A stretch of DNA of 64,000 nucleotides from Allosediminivita pacifica (GTDB taxonomy: Bacteria; Pseudomonadota; Alphaproteobacteria; Rhodobacterales; Rhodobacteraceae), in NCBI RefSeq assembly GCF_003054175.1, contig NZ_QBKN01000024.1, positions 1-64,000 of the forward strand, given 5' to 3'. Made by a program: the position numbers and the translations under genes. The first letter of the stretch is position 1; each line of letters starts with the position of its first letter. Positions 16,160 to 25,373 of the stretch are shown one piece after another. Under the pieces are notes generated by a model, which did not search any database, had not been told where the DNA came from, and worked only from the letters and a program-made list of their open reading frames with translations.

Positions 16160-17032
16160 TCAGCGTAGCGCGCCGATGGAAAATGTCGGCGAAATGCGGG
16201 CCTCTGCCAGGTAGCTCTCCAGCGCCTGCGGGTTCGGCTGGTCGGTGGTCTTCGTCTCCTGCCGGGCCAGCCCGCCGGTGATGAAGAGCGAATCGATATC
16301 CTCGCCGAGTGCGCCCTTGATGTCGGTGGCGATGCCGTCACCCACCGCCAGGATCGGCATCCTGTCGACGCCCGCCACCAGTTCCGACAGGCGCCGGCGG
16401 GCAAGGTCGTAGATCGGCGGATGCGGCTTGCCGAAGTAGAGGCTCACGCCCCCCATCTCGGTATAGAGTTCGGCCACCGCGCCGGCGCACCACTCGCGCG
16501 TCTCGCCCCGGTCCACCACGATGTCGGGGTTGGCACAGAGCAGCTTCAACCCCTTCTTCTGCGCCAGCAGCAGCTCGGGGCGCACCGTCTCGGGCGCCGC
16601 ATGCCGGTCGAAGGGCCCGCAGCAGACGATGCCCTCGGCCTCTTCCAACTCCACCCGCTCGATCAGCACAGGGTCATCCACCGCCTTCAGCGGCTCGAAG
16701 AACCCCATGTCCGTCTCCTCGCCCATGAACCACACACGGCTGCCCACCACGCCCTGGAACATGGCCATGCGCGCCGCGTCGCCCGAGGTCGCAATGCTGT
16801 CCCAGGCATCGGCTGGCACGCCCAGCTTCTCGATCTGCTCCTGCACGCCCGCCCGCGGCCGCGGCGCGTTCGTCACCAGGATCACCAGTCCCCCCGCCTT
16901 GCGGTAGGCCTGCAGCGCCGCCACAGCCGAGGGGATCGCGCGCACCCCGTCGTGCACGCAGCCCCAGAGGTCCACGAACATGGCGTCGTAGTTGGCGGAA
17001 ATGTCCGAAAGCTGCTCGATAATGCGCGTCAT
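16160..17032 (-). CDS. HAD-superfamily hydrolase (NagD/4-nitrophenylphosphatase-like)
   Basis: A 290-aa phosphatase of the HAD IIA subclass. The nucleophile motif is MFVDLWGCVHDG near residue 17, motif II is VILVTNAPRPR, a lysine in YFGKPHPPIY serves as motif III, and LAVGDGIATDIKGA is the acidic motif IV. The substrate is not predictable. Its start lies in the gap that also contains a dispersed repeat, upstream of the pyrophosphatase gene. Confidence 0.88.
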   Translation of the reverse strand: MTRIIEQLSDISANYDAMFVDLWGCVHDGVRAIPSAVAALQAYRKAGGLVILVTNAPRPRAGVQEQIEKLGVPADAWDSIATSGDAARMAMFQGVVGSRVWFMGEETDMGFFEPLKAVDDPVLIERVELEEAEGIVCCGPFDRHAAPETVRPELLLAQKKGLKLLCANPDIVVDRGETREWCAGAVAELYTEMGGVSLYFGKPHPPIYDLARRRLSELVAGVDRMPILAVGDGIATDIKGALGEDIDSLFITGGLARQETKTTDQPNPQALESYLAEARISPTFSIGALR

Positions 17033-17123
17033 GGGGGTCTCCTGTCCTGCACGCCCTCTATGCCGCTGCGCCGCCCCGATGGCCAGACGCGAAAGGGGCG
17101 GTGGCCTGCGCGCACCGCCCCTG

Positions 17124-17180
17124 CTTCTTCTTGGTGGAAATATTCCGGGGGAGGCCCGAAGGGCCGGGGGCAGAGCTCCC
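17124..17180. repeat. Dispersed intergenic repeat, TTCTTCTTGGT family, copy 1
   Basis: A GC-rich element beginning CTTCTTCTTGGTGGAAATA and continuing TTCCGGGGGAGGCC to a GGGGGCAG...CTCCC end. It matches a second copy at 52251-52316. It lies downstream of the pyrophosphatase gene and may act as its transcript end. Confidence 0.6.
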
Positions 17181-17203
17181 ATGCCCGGCCGGCCAGACGC
17201 GCC

Positions 17204-18124
17204 TCAGACCTTGAGGTTCGGGATAATCTGCTTCTTGCGGCTCATCACGCCGGGCAGAACCACGGTGTCGCCCGTGACGGTGGCGCCAAAGCTTTTCTCG
17301 GCCACGCCCTTCACCAGGTCGTTGGGCACCAGCAGCGTCGCCTCTTCCTTCAGGATGTCCACCACGAAAAGCAGCACCTCGTCGACGCCGTCCTCGGCGG
17401 CCACGTCCTTCATCGAGGCCATCAGGCTCTCCTTGCGGCCCAGCGGCATTTCCGGCGCCGTGGTCTCGAGCACCGAAACGCGGAACTTCGTGCCGTCGAC
17501 CTCGTATTCCTTGGAATCCATCCGGATCAGCTCAGCGTCGGAAAAGGCCGAAACGTCCGACTTAGCGGCGAACATCTTGGCCGCGTAATCCGTCAGGTCG
17601 AGGCCCAGTTCCTGCGCCAGCGCCTCGGCAACGGCGCGGTCTTCCTGCGTCGTGGTGGGCGAACGGAACTCCAGCGTATCGGACAGGATGCAGGTCAGCA
17701 TCGCGCCCTTGATCGCCTGAGGCGCCTGCGCCATGTCCTTGCCGATCATCTTGTGCATGATCGTCGCGGTGCAGGCGAGCGGCTCGATGCGGATGTCGAT
17801 CGGACCCTTGGTCTCGAGCCCGCCGACCAGCTTGTGGTGGTCGATGATGCCGCGGATGTCGGCACCGTTCACGTTGGCGGGCAGTTCGGCGGGGTTGTTG
17901 GTGTCCACGATCACCACGGGCGCGCCGTCTTCCACGTCGCCGATGATCTCGGGCTTGTCGAGATTCCAGTGCTCGAGCATGAAGGCGGCCTCGGTGTTGG
18001 GCTCGCCCAGCAGGACGGGCTTGGCGGCCTCGCCCTTGATCTCTGTCATGTACCAGGCCCAGATGATCGGGCTGCCGGTGCTGTCGGTATCGGGCGACTT
18101 GTGGCCGAAGACTTGAGTGGTCAT
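17204..18124 (-). CDS. ppaC: Manganese-dependent inorganic pyrophosphatase
   Basis: A 306-aa family II pyrophosphatase of the DHH/DHHA2 superfamily, which hydrolyses PPi released in biosynthesis. The metal-binding motifs are in order: FGHKSPDTDS at residue 6, VVIVDTNN near 70, GIIDHHKL near 95, and SDTLEFRSPTTT near 148. The C-terminal DHHA2 part contains GRKESLMASMKDV and SRKKQIIPNL. ATG 18124 gives the standard N-terminus MTTQVFGHKSPDTDS. Alphaproteobacteria often have family I enzymes, so a family II enzyme here is noteworthy but not rare in roseobacters. Confidence 0.94.
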   Translation of the reverse strand: MTTQVFGHKSPDTDSTGSPIIWAWYMTEIKGEAAKPVLLGEPNTEAAFMLEHWNLDKPEIIGDVEDGAPVVIVDTNNPAELPANVNGADIRGIIDHHKLVGGLETKGPIDIRIEPLACTATIMHKMIGKDMAQAPQAIKGAMLTCILSDTLEFRSPTTTQEDRAVAEALAQELGLDLTDYAAKMFAAKSDVSAFSDAELIRMDSKEYEVDGTKFRVSVLETTAPEMPLGRKESLMASMKDVAAEDGVDEVLLFVVDILKEEATLLVPNDLVKGVAEKSFGATVTGDTVVLPGVMSRKKQIIPNLKV

Positions 18125-18270
18125 TGGAAATCCTCTTGCGCAGACGGAGAGTTTTGCGGGCCTTCTAGACATAGGATCGACGCTTGTCACCCCGCCATGC
18201 GGCAGTGCGGCGACGCGTGGCCTGTCGCAGCGTCACTCGGAAGTTGCGGGACTCTGGCCTCCGTCGCGCC

Positions 18271-20628
18271 TTACCGCGTTCCGCCTTTCGTCACTCCTGC
18301 CCGCGTGAGCACGCCTTCGATCGCCTCGAGCAGCGCCCGGCGCGGTATCGGCTTGACCAGGCAGGGGTCGTCCGGCCGAACGCCGTCGCTGCCCATGATC
18401 GTGGCGCTGGCATGGCCGGTCAGAAAGATGACCGGCAGGTCGGGCCGCGAAGCGCGCAGGGCCCGCGCCAGGTCGCTGCCCTGCAGCTTGCCGGGCATGA
18501 TCATGTCGGTCAGCAGCAGGTCGATGGGCGGGCCTTGTGAAAACGCCACGGCAGCCTCGTCCCCCGATCGCGCCCGCAGCACGTCGTAACCCGCGGTCTC
18601 AAGCATCCGTCCCAGCGTCGAGAGCACCGCCGCCTCGTCCTCGACCAGCAGCACCCGGCAGCCCCGGAAGGGGGCGGTGCCGTGCGTTCTCGGGACCTCG
18701 GTCTTGCGCGCGGGGGCCTCCGCCTCGACGGGGAAGTAGAGCTCGAAGGTGCTGCCCTCCCCGGGCGCCGAGCGCACCCGGACCCCGCCATCGGACTGCC
18801 GCATGAAGCCGCAGGCCATTGAAAGGCCAAGTCCCGATCCGCTGCCCGCCGGCTTGGTGGTGTAGAAGGGTTCGAAGATGCGCGACACCTCCGTGCCGGC
18901 GATGCCCTCGCCGGTGTCCGTAACGGACACCACCACGTAGTCTCCTGCCTGCATGTCGCCCAGGACCGCGCTTGCATCCCGGCTCGTGACCTGCTGGGCC
19001 GCCACGTCGACCCGAAGCGCGCCGCCCTCGGGCATGGCGTCTCGCGCGTTGATCAGCAGGTTGAGCAGCGCGCTCGCGGCCATGTCGGGATCGGCCCTCA
19101 CGCGCGGCAGCCCGGGCGCGGCGCCGACCTCCATGGTGATGGTTGCCGGAAAGGTCCGACCGGCCCAGGCCGTGGTCTGTTGCACCACCTCGCCAAGGTC
19201 GAAGACCTTCGGTTCCAGCCGCGCCTGCCGGGCAAAGGCCAGCATGCTGCGCGTGAGCCCCGACCCGCGCTCGACCGCCCCGAGCGCCTGTTCGATGCAG
19301 TGCTGCCGGTCGGCCTCGGAAATGGCTTCGCCCATGAGCTCGAGATTGCCCATGATGACGGCGAGCAGGTTGTTGAAATCATGCGCCACGCCGCCCGTCA
19401 GCTTGCCGATGGCCTCGTTCTTCTGCGCCCGCTGCGCGATCGAAGCCATGGTCGCAAGCTCGGTCTCCGCCTCGACCTCGGGCGTGACATCAAGAAAGAC
19501 GCAACTGCCCTCCACGCCGCCCCGGTGGTCCGGGGCCACGCTGCCACGGAGTTCGAACCACCGCGTCGCGCCCTCCGGTGTGCGCATCTGGAAGCGCCCG
19601 TTCAGCGTCGAATCCCGCCCCTGCTGCAGCGCCTCCGTGATCCCGGCCTGCACCGCATTTGCGCTCACCGTGTCGAGGATGCCCGGATCGCGGTAGAGAT
19701 CGGCGGACGAGATGCCCCAGAGCACCTCGCAGCGCGGCGACACGTAGGTGATGCGCAGGCCGCCCTCCACCCCCCGCTCGAAACTCATCATGACCGCCGG
19801 CAGGTTCGCGTTCAGTTGAAGCACGCGGGCCTTTTCCTGGTCCCGCTCGGCCTCGGCCTGTCGTTGCCGGGTCAGGTCCTGCACGACGCCGATCACCCGG
19901 GTGATGCGCCCGTGCCGCCACTCGGCCTCGCCCTTGATAAGCAAGTGTTTCCGGCGGCCTTCGTCGGTGTCGATCGCCACCTCCGAGGAGAAGGGCTCGC
20001 CGGTTCGGCTGGTCCGCGCCAGGTAATGCAGGATGTCACGCCGGACCTGGTCGCTCGACAGGTAGCACGCCGCGTCGACCAGGCTGGGCGCATTGCCCTC
20101 GGGCAGGTCGAACAGTTCGAAGACCTTGGGCGACCACCGGAAGGTCTCGGTCTCGACGTCGAAGGACCAGGCCCCGATGCCGCCCAACGTCTCGACCTGC
20201 CGCAGCCAGTTGGCCTCGTTCTCGGCTTCCTCGCGGCGACTGGACTGCGCCCGCTCGTAGCGCCGGCGCCGGTCTGCCGGGAAGAGGGCAAGCACCGTCG
20301 TGCCTTCGGTGTCGATCACCCGCCCGCTCAGCAGCACGTCCCAGCGCCCGATGTGGGGCCGCTCGATCTGGAAGGCGGTTTCTTCCAGCTCGCCCCCCAT
20401 CCGGAGCCGCGGCAGCAGGTGCATCTCGTAGAAGACGCGCGCACCGGCCGGCAACAGATCGCTGAAGCTCTGAAGGCCGATCACCTCGGATTCCGACTGG
20501 CCGATCCAGTGCAGGAAACGCGGGTTGGCCGCCTCGATCACCCCATCGGCACCGGTCCGGACCAGCCCGCAGGGCGCCGCCGCGGCAAGGTCGAACGGGT
20601 CGCCTTGGCCTGCGTCGTCCTGGGCCAT
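18271..20628 (-). CDS. PAS-domain hybrid sensor histidine kinase
   Basis: A 785-aa soluble hybrid kinase with no membrane segment. Three PAS-like regions lie at roughly 10-125, 145-260 and 275-385. The HisKA dimerisation helix follows with the phospho-acceptor in TGGVAHDFNNLLAVIMGN, then an HATPase domain (LLNLLINARDAMPEGG; DTGEGI; GSGLGLSMACGF). A C-terminal receiver starts near 657 (VLLVEDEAAVL) with phospho-Asp in LLLTDMIMPG near 707. Its ATG lies one base after the stop of an RsbQ-like hydrolase gene, so the hydrolase may deliver a signal to a PAS domain. Confidence 0.92.
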   Translation of the reverse strand: MAQDDAGQGDPFDLAAAAPCGLVRTGADGVIEAANPRFLHWIGQSESEVIGLQSFSDLLPAGARVFYEMHLLPRLRMGGELEETAFQIERPHIGRWDVLLSGRVIDTEGTTVLALFPADRRRRYERAQSSRREEAENEANWLRQVETLGGIGAWSFDVETETFRWSPKVFELFDLPEGNAPSLVDAACYLSSDQVRRDILHYLARTSRTGEPFSSEVAIDTDEGRRKHLLIKGEAEWRHGRITRVIGVVQDLTRQRQAEAERDQEKARVLQLNANLPAVMMSFERGVEGGLRITYVSPRCEVLWGISSADLYRDPGILDTVSANAVQAGITEALQQGRDSTLNGRFQMRTPEGATRWFELRGSVAPDHRGGVEGSCVFLDVTPEVEAETELATMASIAQRAQKNEAIGKLTGGVAHDFNNLLAVIMGNLELMGEAISEADRQHCIEQALGAVERGSGLTRSMLAFARQARLEPKVFDLGEVVQQTTAWAGRTFPATITMEVGAAPGLPRVRADPDMAASALLNLLINARDAMPEGGALRVDVAAQQVTSRDASAVLGDMQAGDYVVVSVTDTGEGIAGTEVSRIFEPFYTTKPAGSGSGLGLSMACGFMRQSDGGVRVRSAPGEGSTFELYFPVEAEAPARKTEVPRTHGTAPFRGCRVLLVEDEAAVLSTLGRMLETAGYDVLRARSGDEAAVAFSQGPPIDLLLTDMIMPGKLQGSDLARALRASRPDLPVIFLTGHASATIMGSDGVRPDDPCLVKPIPRRALLEAIEGVLTRAGVTKGGTR

Positions 20629-20629
20629 C

Positions 20630-21448
20630 TCAGGTGCCTGCGGCCGGGGCGACGTCGGTCAGCGCACGGCGCACCGTTTCCGCCGTCTCTTCGGGGTGGG
20701 TGATGTGCGGGCAGTGTCCCGTCGCCTCGAGCCGCACCAGCCGGCTCCCGGGGATCGTCTCGTGCACGAAGGCGATGGCCGGCTCGGGCGCCACCGGGTC
20801 TTCCTGGCACTGCAGGATCGTCACCGGCACGCCGACCTTCGGCATATCCTCCCGGCAATCCGAAAAGAACGTCACACGCGCAAAAGGCGTCGCGAATTGC
20901 GGATCGGCGCGGCACAGGGTTTCGACGAAATCGTCGGTGAATTTCGGCCGGTCTGGATTCCCGATGACGATGGGCGCGAAAACCCGGGCCCAGTCCACGA
21001 AATTCGCCTCGAGCAGGTCGATCAATTGATCGAGCATTTCCCGCTCGAAGCCGCCGCGATACCCATCGTCGTTCAGGTAGCAGGCCGAGGGGCCGATCAT
21101 GACGATCGATGCGAACAGATCAGGCCGCCGGATCGCGGCCAGCGCCGCGATCATCGTGCTCACCGAGTGCGCCACGAGATGAACCTGGCTCAGGCCCATG
21201 GAGTCGAGCAGCGCGATCAGATCCAGCGCATAGCCGTCGAGCGTGCTGTGCCGCTGCCTGTCGTAAAGCTCCGGGTCCGCGCGCCCCAGCCCCGCAAGGT
21301 CGAAAAGGAGCACCCGATGATCGCCTTCAAAAGCGGGTGCCACGTCCTTCCAGACCAGCTGATCGCAGCCAAAGCCGTGCGCGAAGACGACGACCGAATT
21401 TCCCTCGCCCCGGATCCTGACATTGTGGCGCTCTGCAAGCGTAGCCAT
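20630..21448 (-). CDS. Alpha/beta hydrolase, RsbQ-like
   Basis: A 272-aa hydrolase of the RsbQ / strigolactone-receptor-like family. The oxyanion region is FAHGFGCDQLVW, the nucleophile is Ser95 in VAHSVSTM, an acid is seen in LQCQEDPVAP, and the histidine is in TGHCPHITHPEE. In Bacillus subtilis RsbQ is required for a PAS-domain regulator, RsbP, to sense energy stress. Here the next gene, one base away, is a PAS hybrid kinase. ATG 21448 has AAGGA just upstream; a GTG at 21460 is also possible. Confidence 0.88.
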   Translation of the reverse strand: MATLAERHNVRIRGEGNSVVVFAHGFGCDQLVWKDVAPAFEGDHRVLLFDLAGLGRADPELYDRQRHSTLDGYALDLIALLDSMGLSQVHLVAHSVSTMIAALAAIRRPDLFASIVMIGPSACYLNDDGYRGGFEREMLDQLIDLLEANFVDWARVFAPIVIGNPDRPKFTDDFVETLCRADPQFATPFARVTFFSDCREDMPKVGVPVTILQCQEDPVAPEPAIAFVHETIPGSRLVRLEATGHCPHITHPEETAETVRRALTDVAPAAGT

Positions 21449-21647
21449 CGCATCCTTCACCGTCCGTGCTGTCGTGCAATTTGCTTAGCACATAAGCAGT
21501 CCGATGTCTTGGATGCGATATTGCGGATTGCCGAAAACCGGCAAGTCACTGGGACTCCCGGATTTCCACCGGATGCCCCCGCCATTTCCCGGTCGGATCA
21601 CTGCGCATTCCGCCCACCGTGGAATTGCCCGAAACACGCGGCGCCGT

Positions 21648-22643
21648 TCAGACCTCGACCTGTGCGATCATCCGCTCCAGCCGTTCCATGGCGCGCACGC
21701 CGTCTTCGATACCGGGCACCTCGCGGCGCTCGCCGCGCAGCACCGCGGCCACGTCGGCCAAAAGCGCGGCATAGCCCTTGTGATCCTCGTTCGCCGCGGC
21801 AGTGAAGTTAGGCCGCCAGGAAAGCGTGTCACAGTCCGGATCGAGCCGCGCGCCGGGATCATCCGCCTTGAACGGCGGATCGCGGTAGAGCGCCACGTCG
21901 ATGATGTTGTCCACGTGCAGCCGGGCGTGATCGCCCATGATCCGGATTTCCTCCATCGGCGTGCCGCGCGACTGCACGGTGCCCATGACCACGTTGCCGA
22001 TCACGCCGCCTTCGGTGGTGAAGTTGACGTGCAGCAGAAGCTTGCCCGGCGTTGGCGAGGCGCTGCGCACCTGCATCTCGCCGAAATCCTCGCCCGCGAA
22101 CCAGGGGATCAGGTCCATGTAGTGCACGCAGTGGTGCAGGTAGAAGCCGGTGTAGTCCGGCTCGCCCTCGAAGTAGCCGGGGGCGGTCATGTAGGCGCCG
22201 GTGATGCCCAGAACCTCGCCGAAGTCGCCGTCGCGCAGGGTATTCATGGCGATGCGGTTGCCGGTGGAATAGCGCTTCATGAAGCCCACCATGACCGGCT
22301 TGCCGGCGCGCCGCGCGGCTTGGGCCACCTCGCGGGCCCCCGCGGCATCGGCGGCTGGGGGTTTTTCCATGAAGACGGGCAGCCCGGCCTCGAGCGCCGC
22401 GATGGCGGCCGCGCGGTGCAAATCGGGCCCCACGGCCATGCCCACCGCGTCGATGCCGCCCGCCGCGATCATCTCGCGGAAATCGTCGTAGCAGGCGGTC
22501 ACGCCGTATTCCTCGGCGGTGCGCGACAGCGCCGCCCCGTCACGGTCGCAGAGCGCCGCCACGCGGATGTCGTTGCGCCCGAGCTGGGGCAGCAGCATCT
22601 GGCGCGCGTGCCGGCCGCAGCCGATCCATCCCATCCGGATCAT
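21648..22643 (-). CDS. Gfo/Idh/MocA-family oxidoreductase
   Basis: A 331-aa NAD(P)-dependent sugar or polyol dehydrogenase. The Rossmann motif [13 protein letters not shown] is at the N-terminus, the conserved EKP near residue 94 ([15 protein letters not shown]), and a HH pair in the catalytic domain ([14 protein letters not shown]). It overlaps the upstream isomerase gene by 4 bases and is the last gene of the minus-strand sugar operon. It would oxidise the imported sugar or an isomerised intermediate. Confidence 0.9.
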   Translation of the reverse strand: MIRMGWIGCGRHARQMLLPQLGRNDIRVAALCDRDGAALSRTAEEYGVTACYDDFREMIAAGGIDAVGMAVGPDLHRAAAIAALEAGLPVFMEKPPAADAAGAREVAQAARRAGKPVMVGFMKRYSTGNRIAMNTLRDGDFGEVLGITGAYMTAPGYFEGEPDYTGFYLHHCVHYMDLIPWFAGEDFGEMQVRSASPTPGKLLLHVNFTTEGGVIGNVVMGTVQSRGTPMEEIRIMGDHARLHVDNIIDVALYRDPPFKADDPGARLDPDCDTLSWRPNFTAAANEDHKGYAALLADVAAVLRGERREVPGIEDGVRAMERLERMIAQVEV

Positions 22644-23527
22644 TGGTCTACCTCCGCCAGTGCGAGCGCGTTGCGCACGAGCCCGAGTCCTGCACGCAGC
22701 TTGGCGCTCTCGTCCTCGTGCGGCGGGCGCCAGTGCGCGATGGGCAGGGCCACGCGGTCGTCGTCGCGGCGGAACGGCTCAAGCGAGATCGGACCGGCGT
22801 AGCCCGCGCGGGCCAGCGCCCGCATCACGGCGGGCCAGTCCACGTGCCCGGTGCCGGGATGGCCGCGGTGGTTCTCGTTGGCCTGGAAGTGCGCGATGCG
22901 CGGGCCCGCCATGCGGATCGCGTCGGGGATCGAGCGCTCTTCCATGTTCATGTGGAACGTGTCGAGCATCAGCTTGAACGCCGGGTTGTCGACTGCGTCC
23001 ACGACCTCGCAGGCCTGCCGGGTGGTGGACAGGATGTCGGTCTCGAAACGGTTCAGGGCCTCGACCGCCAGGGTGATGCCCGCGGCCTCGGCATGGGGTG
23101 CGACGGCGCGAAACCCTTCGACGGTGCGTTCGGCCCGCGCCGCGATGTCGTCGTCGGTACGTGGCAGGGGCGGGCGTCCGGCAAAGACCATGGGCTCGCC
23201 GTAAAGCGGCCCGCCCACCACGCTCGCGCCCATCTCGGAGGCCACGTCCACGCAACGGCGCAGGTAGTCGAGCCCGCCCTGCCGCGCGCTCTCGTCCTCC
23301 GAGGCGATGGACCGCTGCGGGTTCACCCGCGCGGCCAGCACGGTGAAGATGCCCGCATCCTCGGCCGCGCGGCGCACGTCGGCGGGGCTCAGGTCGTCGT
23401 CGGGTTCGGGCACCAGCAGCTCCACGAAGTCGAAGCCGAGATCGCGCGCCTTGGCGAAGTAGGGCAGGTCGGCGCGGGTGAAGGGCCGCGCGAACTGCAT
23501 GGAAATGATGCCGATGGGATTCTGCAC
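22640..23527 (-). CDS. TIM-barrel sugar isomerase/epimerase
   Basis: A 295-aa protein of the xylose-isomerase-like (AP endonuclease 2) barrel family, closest in pattern to D-psicose/D-tagatose 3-epimerases. The candidate metal ligands are Glu in [12 protein letters not shown], Asp in LMLDTFHMN, His in [11 protein letters not shown] and Glu in [11 protein letters not shown]. It is coupled to the dehydrogenase gene (ATGA overlap) and lies 19 bases after the permease stop. The substrate is unknown. Confidence 0.87.
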   Translation of the reverse strand: MQNPIGIISMQFARPFTRADLPYFAKARDLGFDFVELLVPEPDDDLSPADVRRAAEDAGIFTVLAARVNPQRSIASEDESARQGGLDYLRRCVDVASEMGASVVGGPLYGEPMVFAGRPPLPRTDDDIAARAERTVEGFRAVAPHAEAAGITLAVEALNRFETDILSTTRQACEVVDAVDNPAFKLMLDTFHMNMEERSIPDAIRMAGPRIAHFQANENHRGHPGTGHVDWPAVMRALARAGYAGPISLEPFRRDDDRVALPIAHWRPPHEDESAKLRAGLGLVRNALALAEVDQ

Positions 23528-23546
23528 GATGGGTCCTCTTGTTGGT

Positions 23547-24380
23547 TCAGCCCTTGACCGCGCCCTGGGTCAGGCCGGAGATCAGGCGTTTCTGCACGAG
23601 AAGGAAAAGCACGGTGGCCGGCAGGGCGCCGACGATGCCGCCGGCGGTCAGCAGCCCCCACTGCACCTCGTATTCCCCGATGAGCGTCTGCACGGCGACG
23701 GTGATCGGGCGCACCTCGCGGCCGCCCAGGGTCAGGGCGTAAAGGTACTCGTTCCACGAGGTGATGAAGATGTAGATGCCGGTGGCGATGATGCCGGGCA
23801 GGCAGAGCGGCAGGACCACCCGCCGCAGCGCCTGCAGCCGCGTGCATCCGTCCGTCATCGCCGCCTCGTCGAGCGAGCGCGGGATGCCGTTGATGTAGCT
23901 GACCATCATCCAGATCGAGAAGGGGATGGCGATGGTCGAGTTCGCCGCGATCAGCGCGATATGAGTGTCCAGCAGCCCCAGCACCCGCATCAGCACGAAA
24001 AGCGGCAGGATCAGCAGCACCAGCGGGAACATGTTGATCAGCAGGAACTGCAGCATCAGGATCCGCTTGCCCCGGAATTCGAAGCGCGAGAAGGAGTAGG
24101 CCGCCGTCACGCTCAGCGAAAGGCCGACAATGACGGTCCCGCCCGCCACGATGAAGCTGTCGAGCAGGTTGTCCGCAAAGCCCACGGTCCGGAACAGTCG
24201 CGCATAGTTCTCGAGCGTCGCGTTCAGCAGCGAGGGACCCTCGGTGAAAAGCGTCGACTCGTCGCTGACCGAGGTGATGAACATCCACAGGTACGGACCC
24301 AGCGTGAAGGCGAGGATCGCCAGCATCGGCAGGTCCACCGTCAGGATGCGCCGCATCGTCGAAGGTTTGTGAAGCGCCAT
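23547..24380 (-). CDS. Sugar ABC transporter permease (MalG/UgpE-like)
   Basis: A 277-aa permease with six hydrophobic segments, the EAA coupling loop [22 protein letters not shown] and the typical CUT1 end [15 protein letters not shown] 24380 overlaps the stop of the upstream permease by one base (TGATG), so the two permeases are translationally coupled. Its partner ATPase is encoded divergently at 28.4 kb. Confidence 0.92.
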   Translation of the reverse strand: MALHKPSTMRRILTVDLPMLAILAFTLGPYLWMFITSVSDESTLFTEGPSLLNATLENYARLFRTVGFADNLLDSFIVAGGTVIVGLSLSVTAAYSFSRFEFRGKRILMLQFLLINMFPLVLLILPLFVLMRVLGLLDTHIALIAANSTIAIPFSIWMMVSYINGIPRSLDEAAMTDGCTRLQALRRVVLPLCLPGIIATGIYIFITSWNEYLYALTLGGREVRPITVAVQTLIGEYEVQWGLLTAGGIVGALPATVLFLLVQKRLISGLTQGAVKG

Positions 24381-25309
24381 CAGGACACCGCCTTTCCGGT
24401 CCGCCGGAGGTAGAAGACGACCACCACCATCAGCAGCAGCGTGAACAGCACCGCGATCGCCGATCCGTAGCCGAAGTCGAGGTTCGTGCGCGCCTTCACG
24501 AAGGCGTAGAGCGGCAGCGTGTGGGTTGCGTAGCCGGGTCCCCCGCCGGTCATCACGAAGATCACGTCGAAACTGTTGGCCACCCAGATCAGCCGCAGCA
24601 GAACCGCGGTCATCATCACGCCCGAGATGCCGGGCAGGGTGATGTGCCAGAATTGGCGCCAGGCGCTTGCCCCGTCGATCGACGCGGCCTCGTAGTAGCT
24701 GCGCGGGATCGCCTGCAGCCCGGCAAGGATCATCACCGCGAAGAAGGGAAAGCCCTGCCAGGTCAGCGTCAGGATGATCGAGGCCAATGCATAGGTCGGA
24801 TCGGCCAGCCAGGGGATCGACTGCTGGATCAGGCCCATGCGCAGCAGGAACTCGTTCGCCACGCCGTAATTGCTGTCGTAGATCCAGACCCACATCAGCG
24901 CGATCACGACCGAGGGCAGGGCCCATGGAATGATGATGAGCGCGCGCGCCACCGGTCTCCAGGGAAACTCCTGGTTCAGCAGCAGCGCCGTCACCAGTCC
25001 CAGCAGCAGCTGGGCGGGAATGGTGGTGCCCATCCAGATCACCGTGTTGCGCAGCGAGATCCAGAAGACCTCGTCGGCCAGCGCGGTACGGAAGTTCTCG
25101 AGCCCCACCCAGTCGAAATCGTTCGGGCGGAAAAGCACGTAGTCGTGCAGGCTCATCCAGGCGGTCTGCACCATCGGAAAGAACACGATGGCCAGCGTCA
25201 CCAGCACCGCCGGCGAGAGCATCGCATAGGGAAGCACCCGCCGTCCCAGCGCGGCGCGGCGCCCCTGGCGGTCCTGTCGGGATAAATCGGTCGCGGTCGC
25301 GTCCGTCAT
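24380..25309 (-). CDS. Sugar ABC transporter permease (MalF/UgpA-like)
   Basis: A 309-aa permease of ordinary length for its family, without the extra insert seen in the other operon's permease. Six helices are visible, the first at about residues 28-52 (PYAMLSPAVLVTLAIVFFPM). The EAA loop is SYYEAASIDGASAWRQFWHITLP. It follows the binding-protein gene across a strong hairpin. Confidence 0.92.
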   Translation of the reverse strand: MTDATATDLSRQDRQGRRAALGRRVLPYAMLSPAVLVTLAIVFFPMVQTAWMSLHDYVLFRPNDFDWVGLENFRTALADEVFWISLRNTVIWMGTTIPAQLLLGLVTALLLNQEFPWRPVARALIIIPWALPSVVIALMWVWIYDSNYGVANEFLLRMGLIQQSIPWLADPTYALASIILTLTWQGFPFFAVMILAGLQAIPRSYYEAASIDGASAWRQFWHITLPGISGVMMTAVLLRLIWVANSFDVIFVMTGGGPGYATHTLPLYAFVKARTNLDFGYGSAIAVLFTLLLMVVVVFYLRRTGKAVS

Positions 25310-25341
25310 GGCACGAGGCTTTCGGCTGTCGGGAAGGGGAA

Positions 25342-25366
25342 GCCGGGCGCCGTGGGGGCGCCCGGC
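25342..25366 (-). promoter_or_regulatory. Intercistronic hairpin after binding-protein gene
   Basis: GCCGGGCGCC (25342-25351) and GGCGCCCGGC (25357-25366) form a perfect 10-base stem with a 5-base loop between the binding-protein stop (25374) and the permease start (25309). Read on the minus strand there is no T-run after it. Its place and form match the hairpin at 9476-9498 in the other sugar operon, which suggests mRNA stabilisation. Confidence 0.65.
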
Positions 25367-25373
25367 GCTGGCG

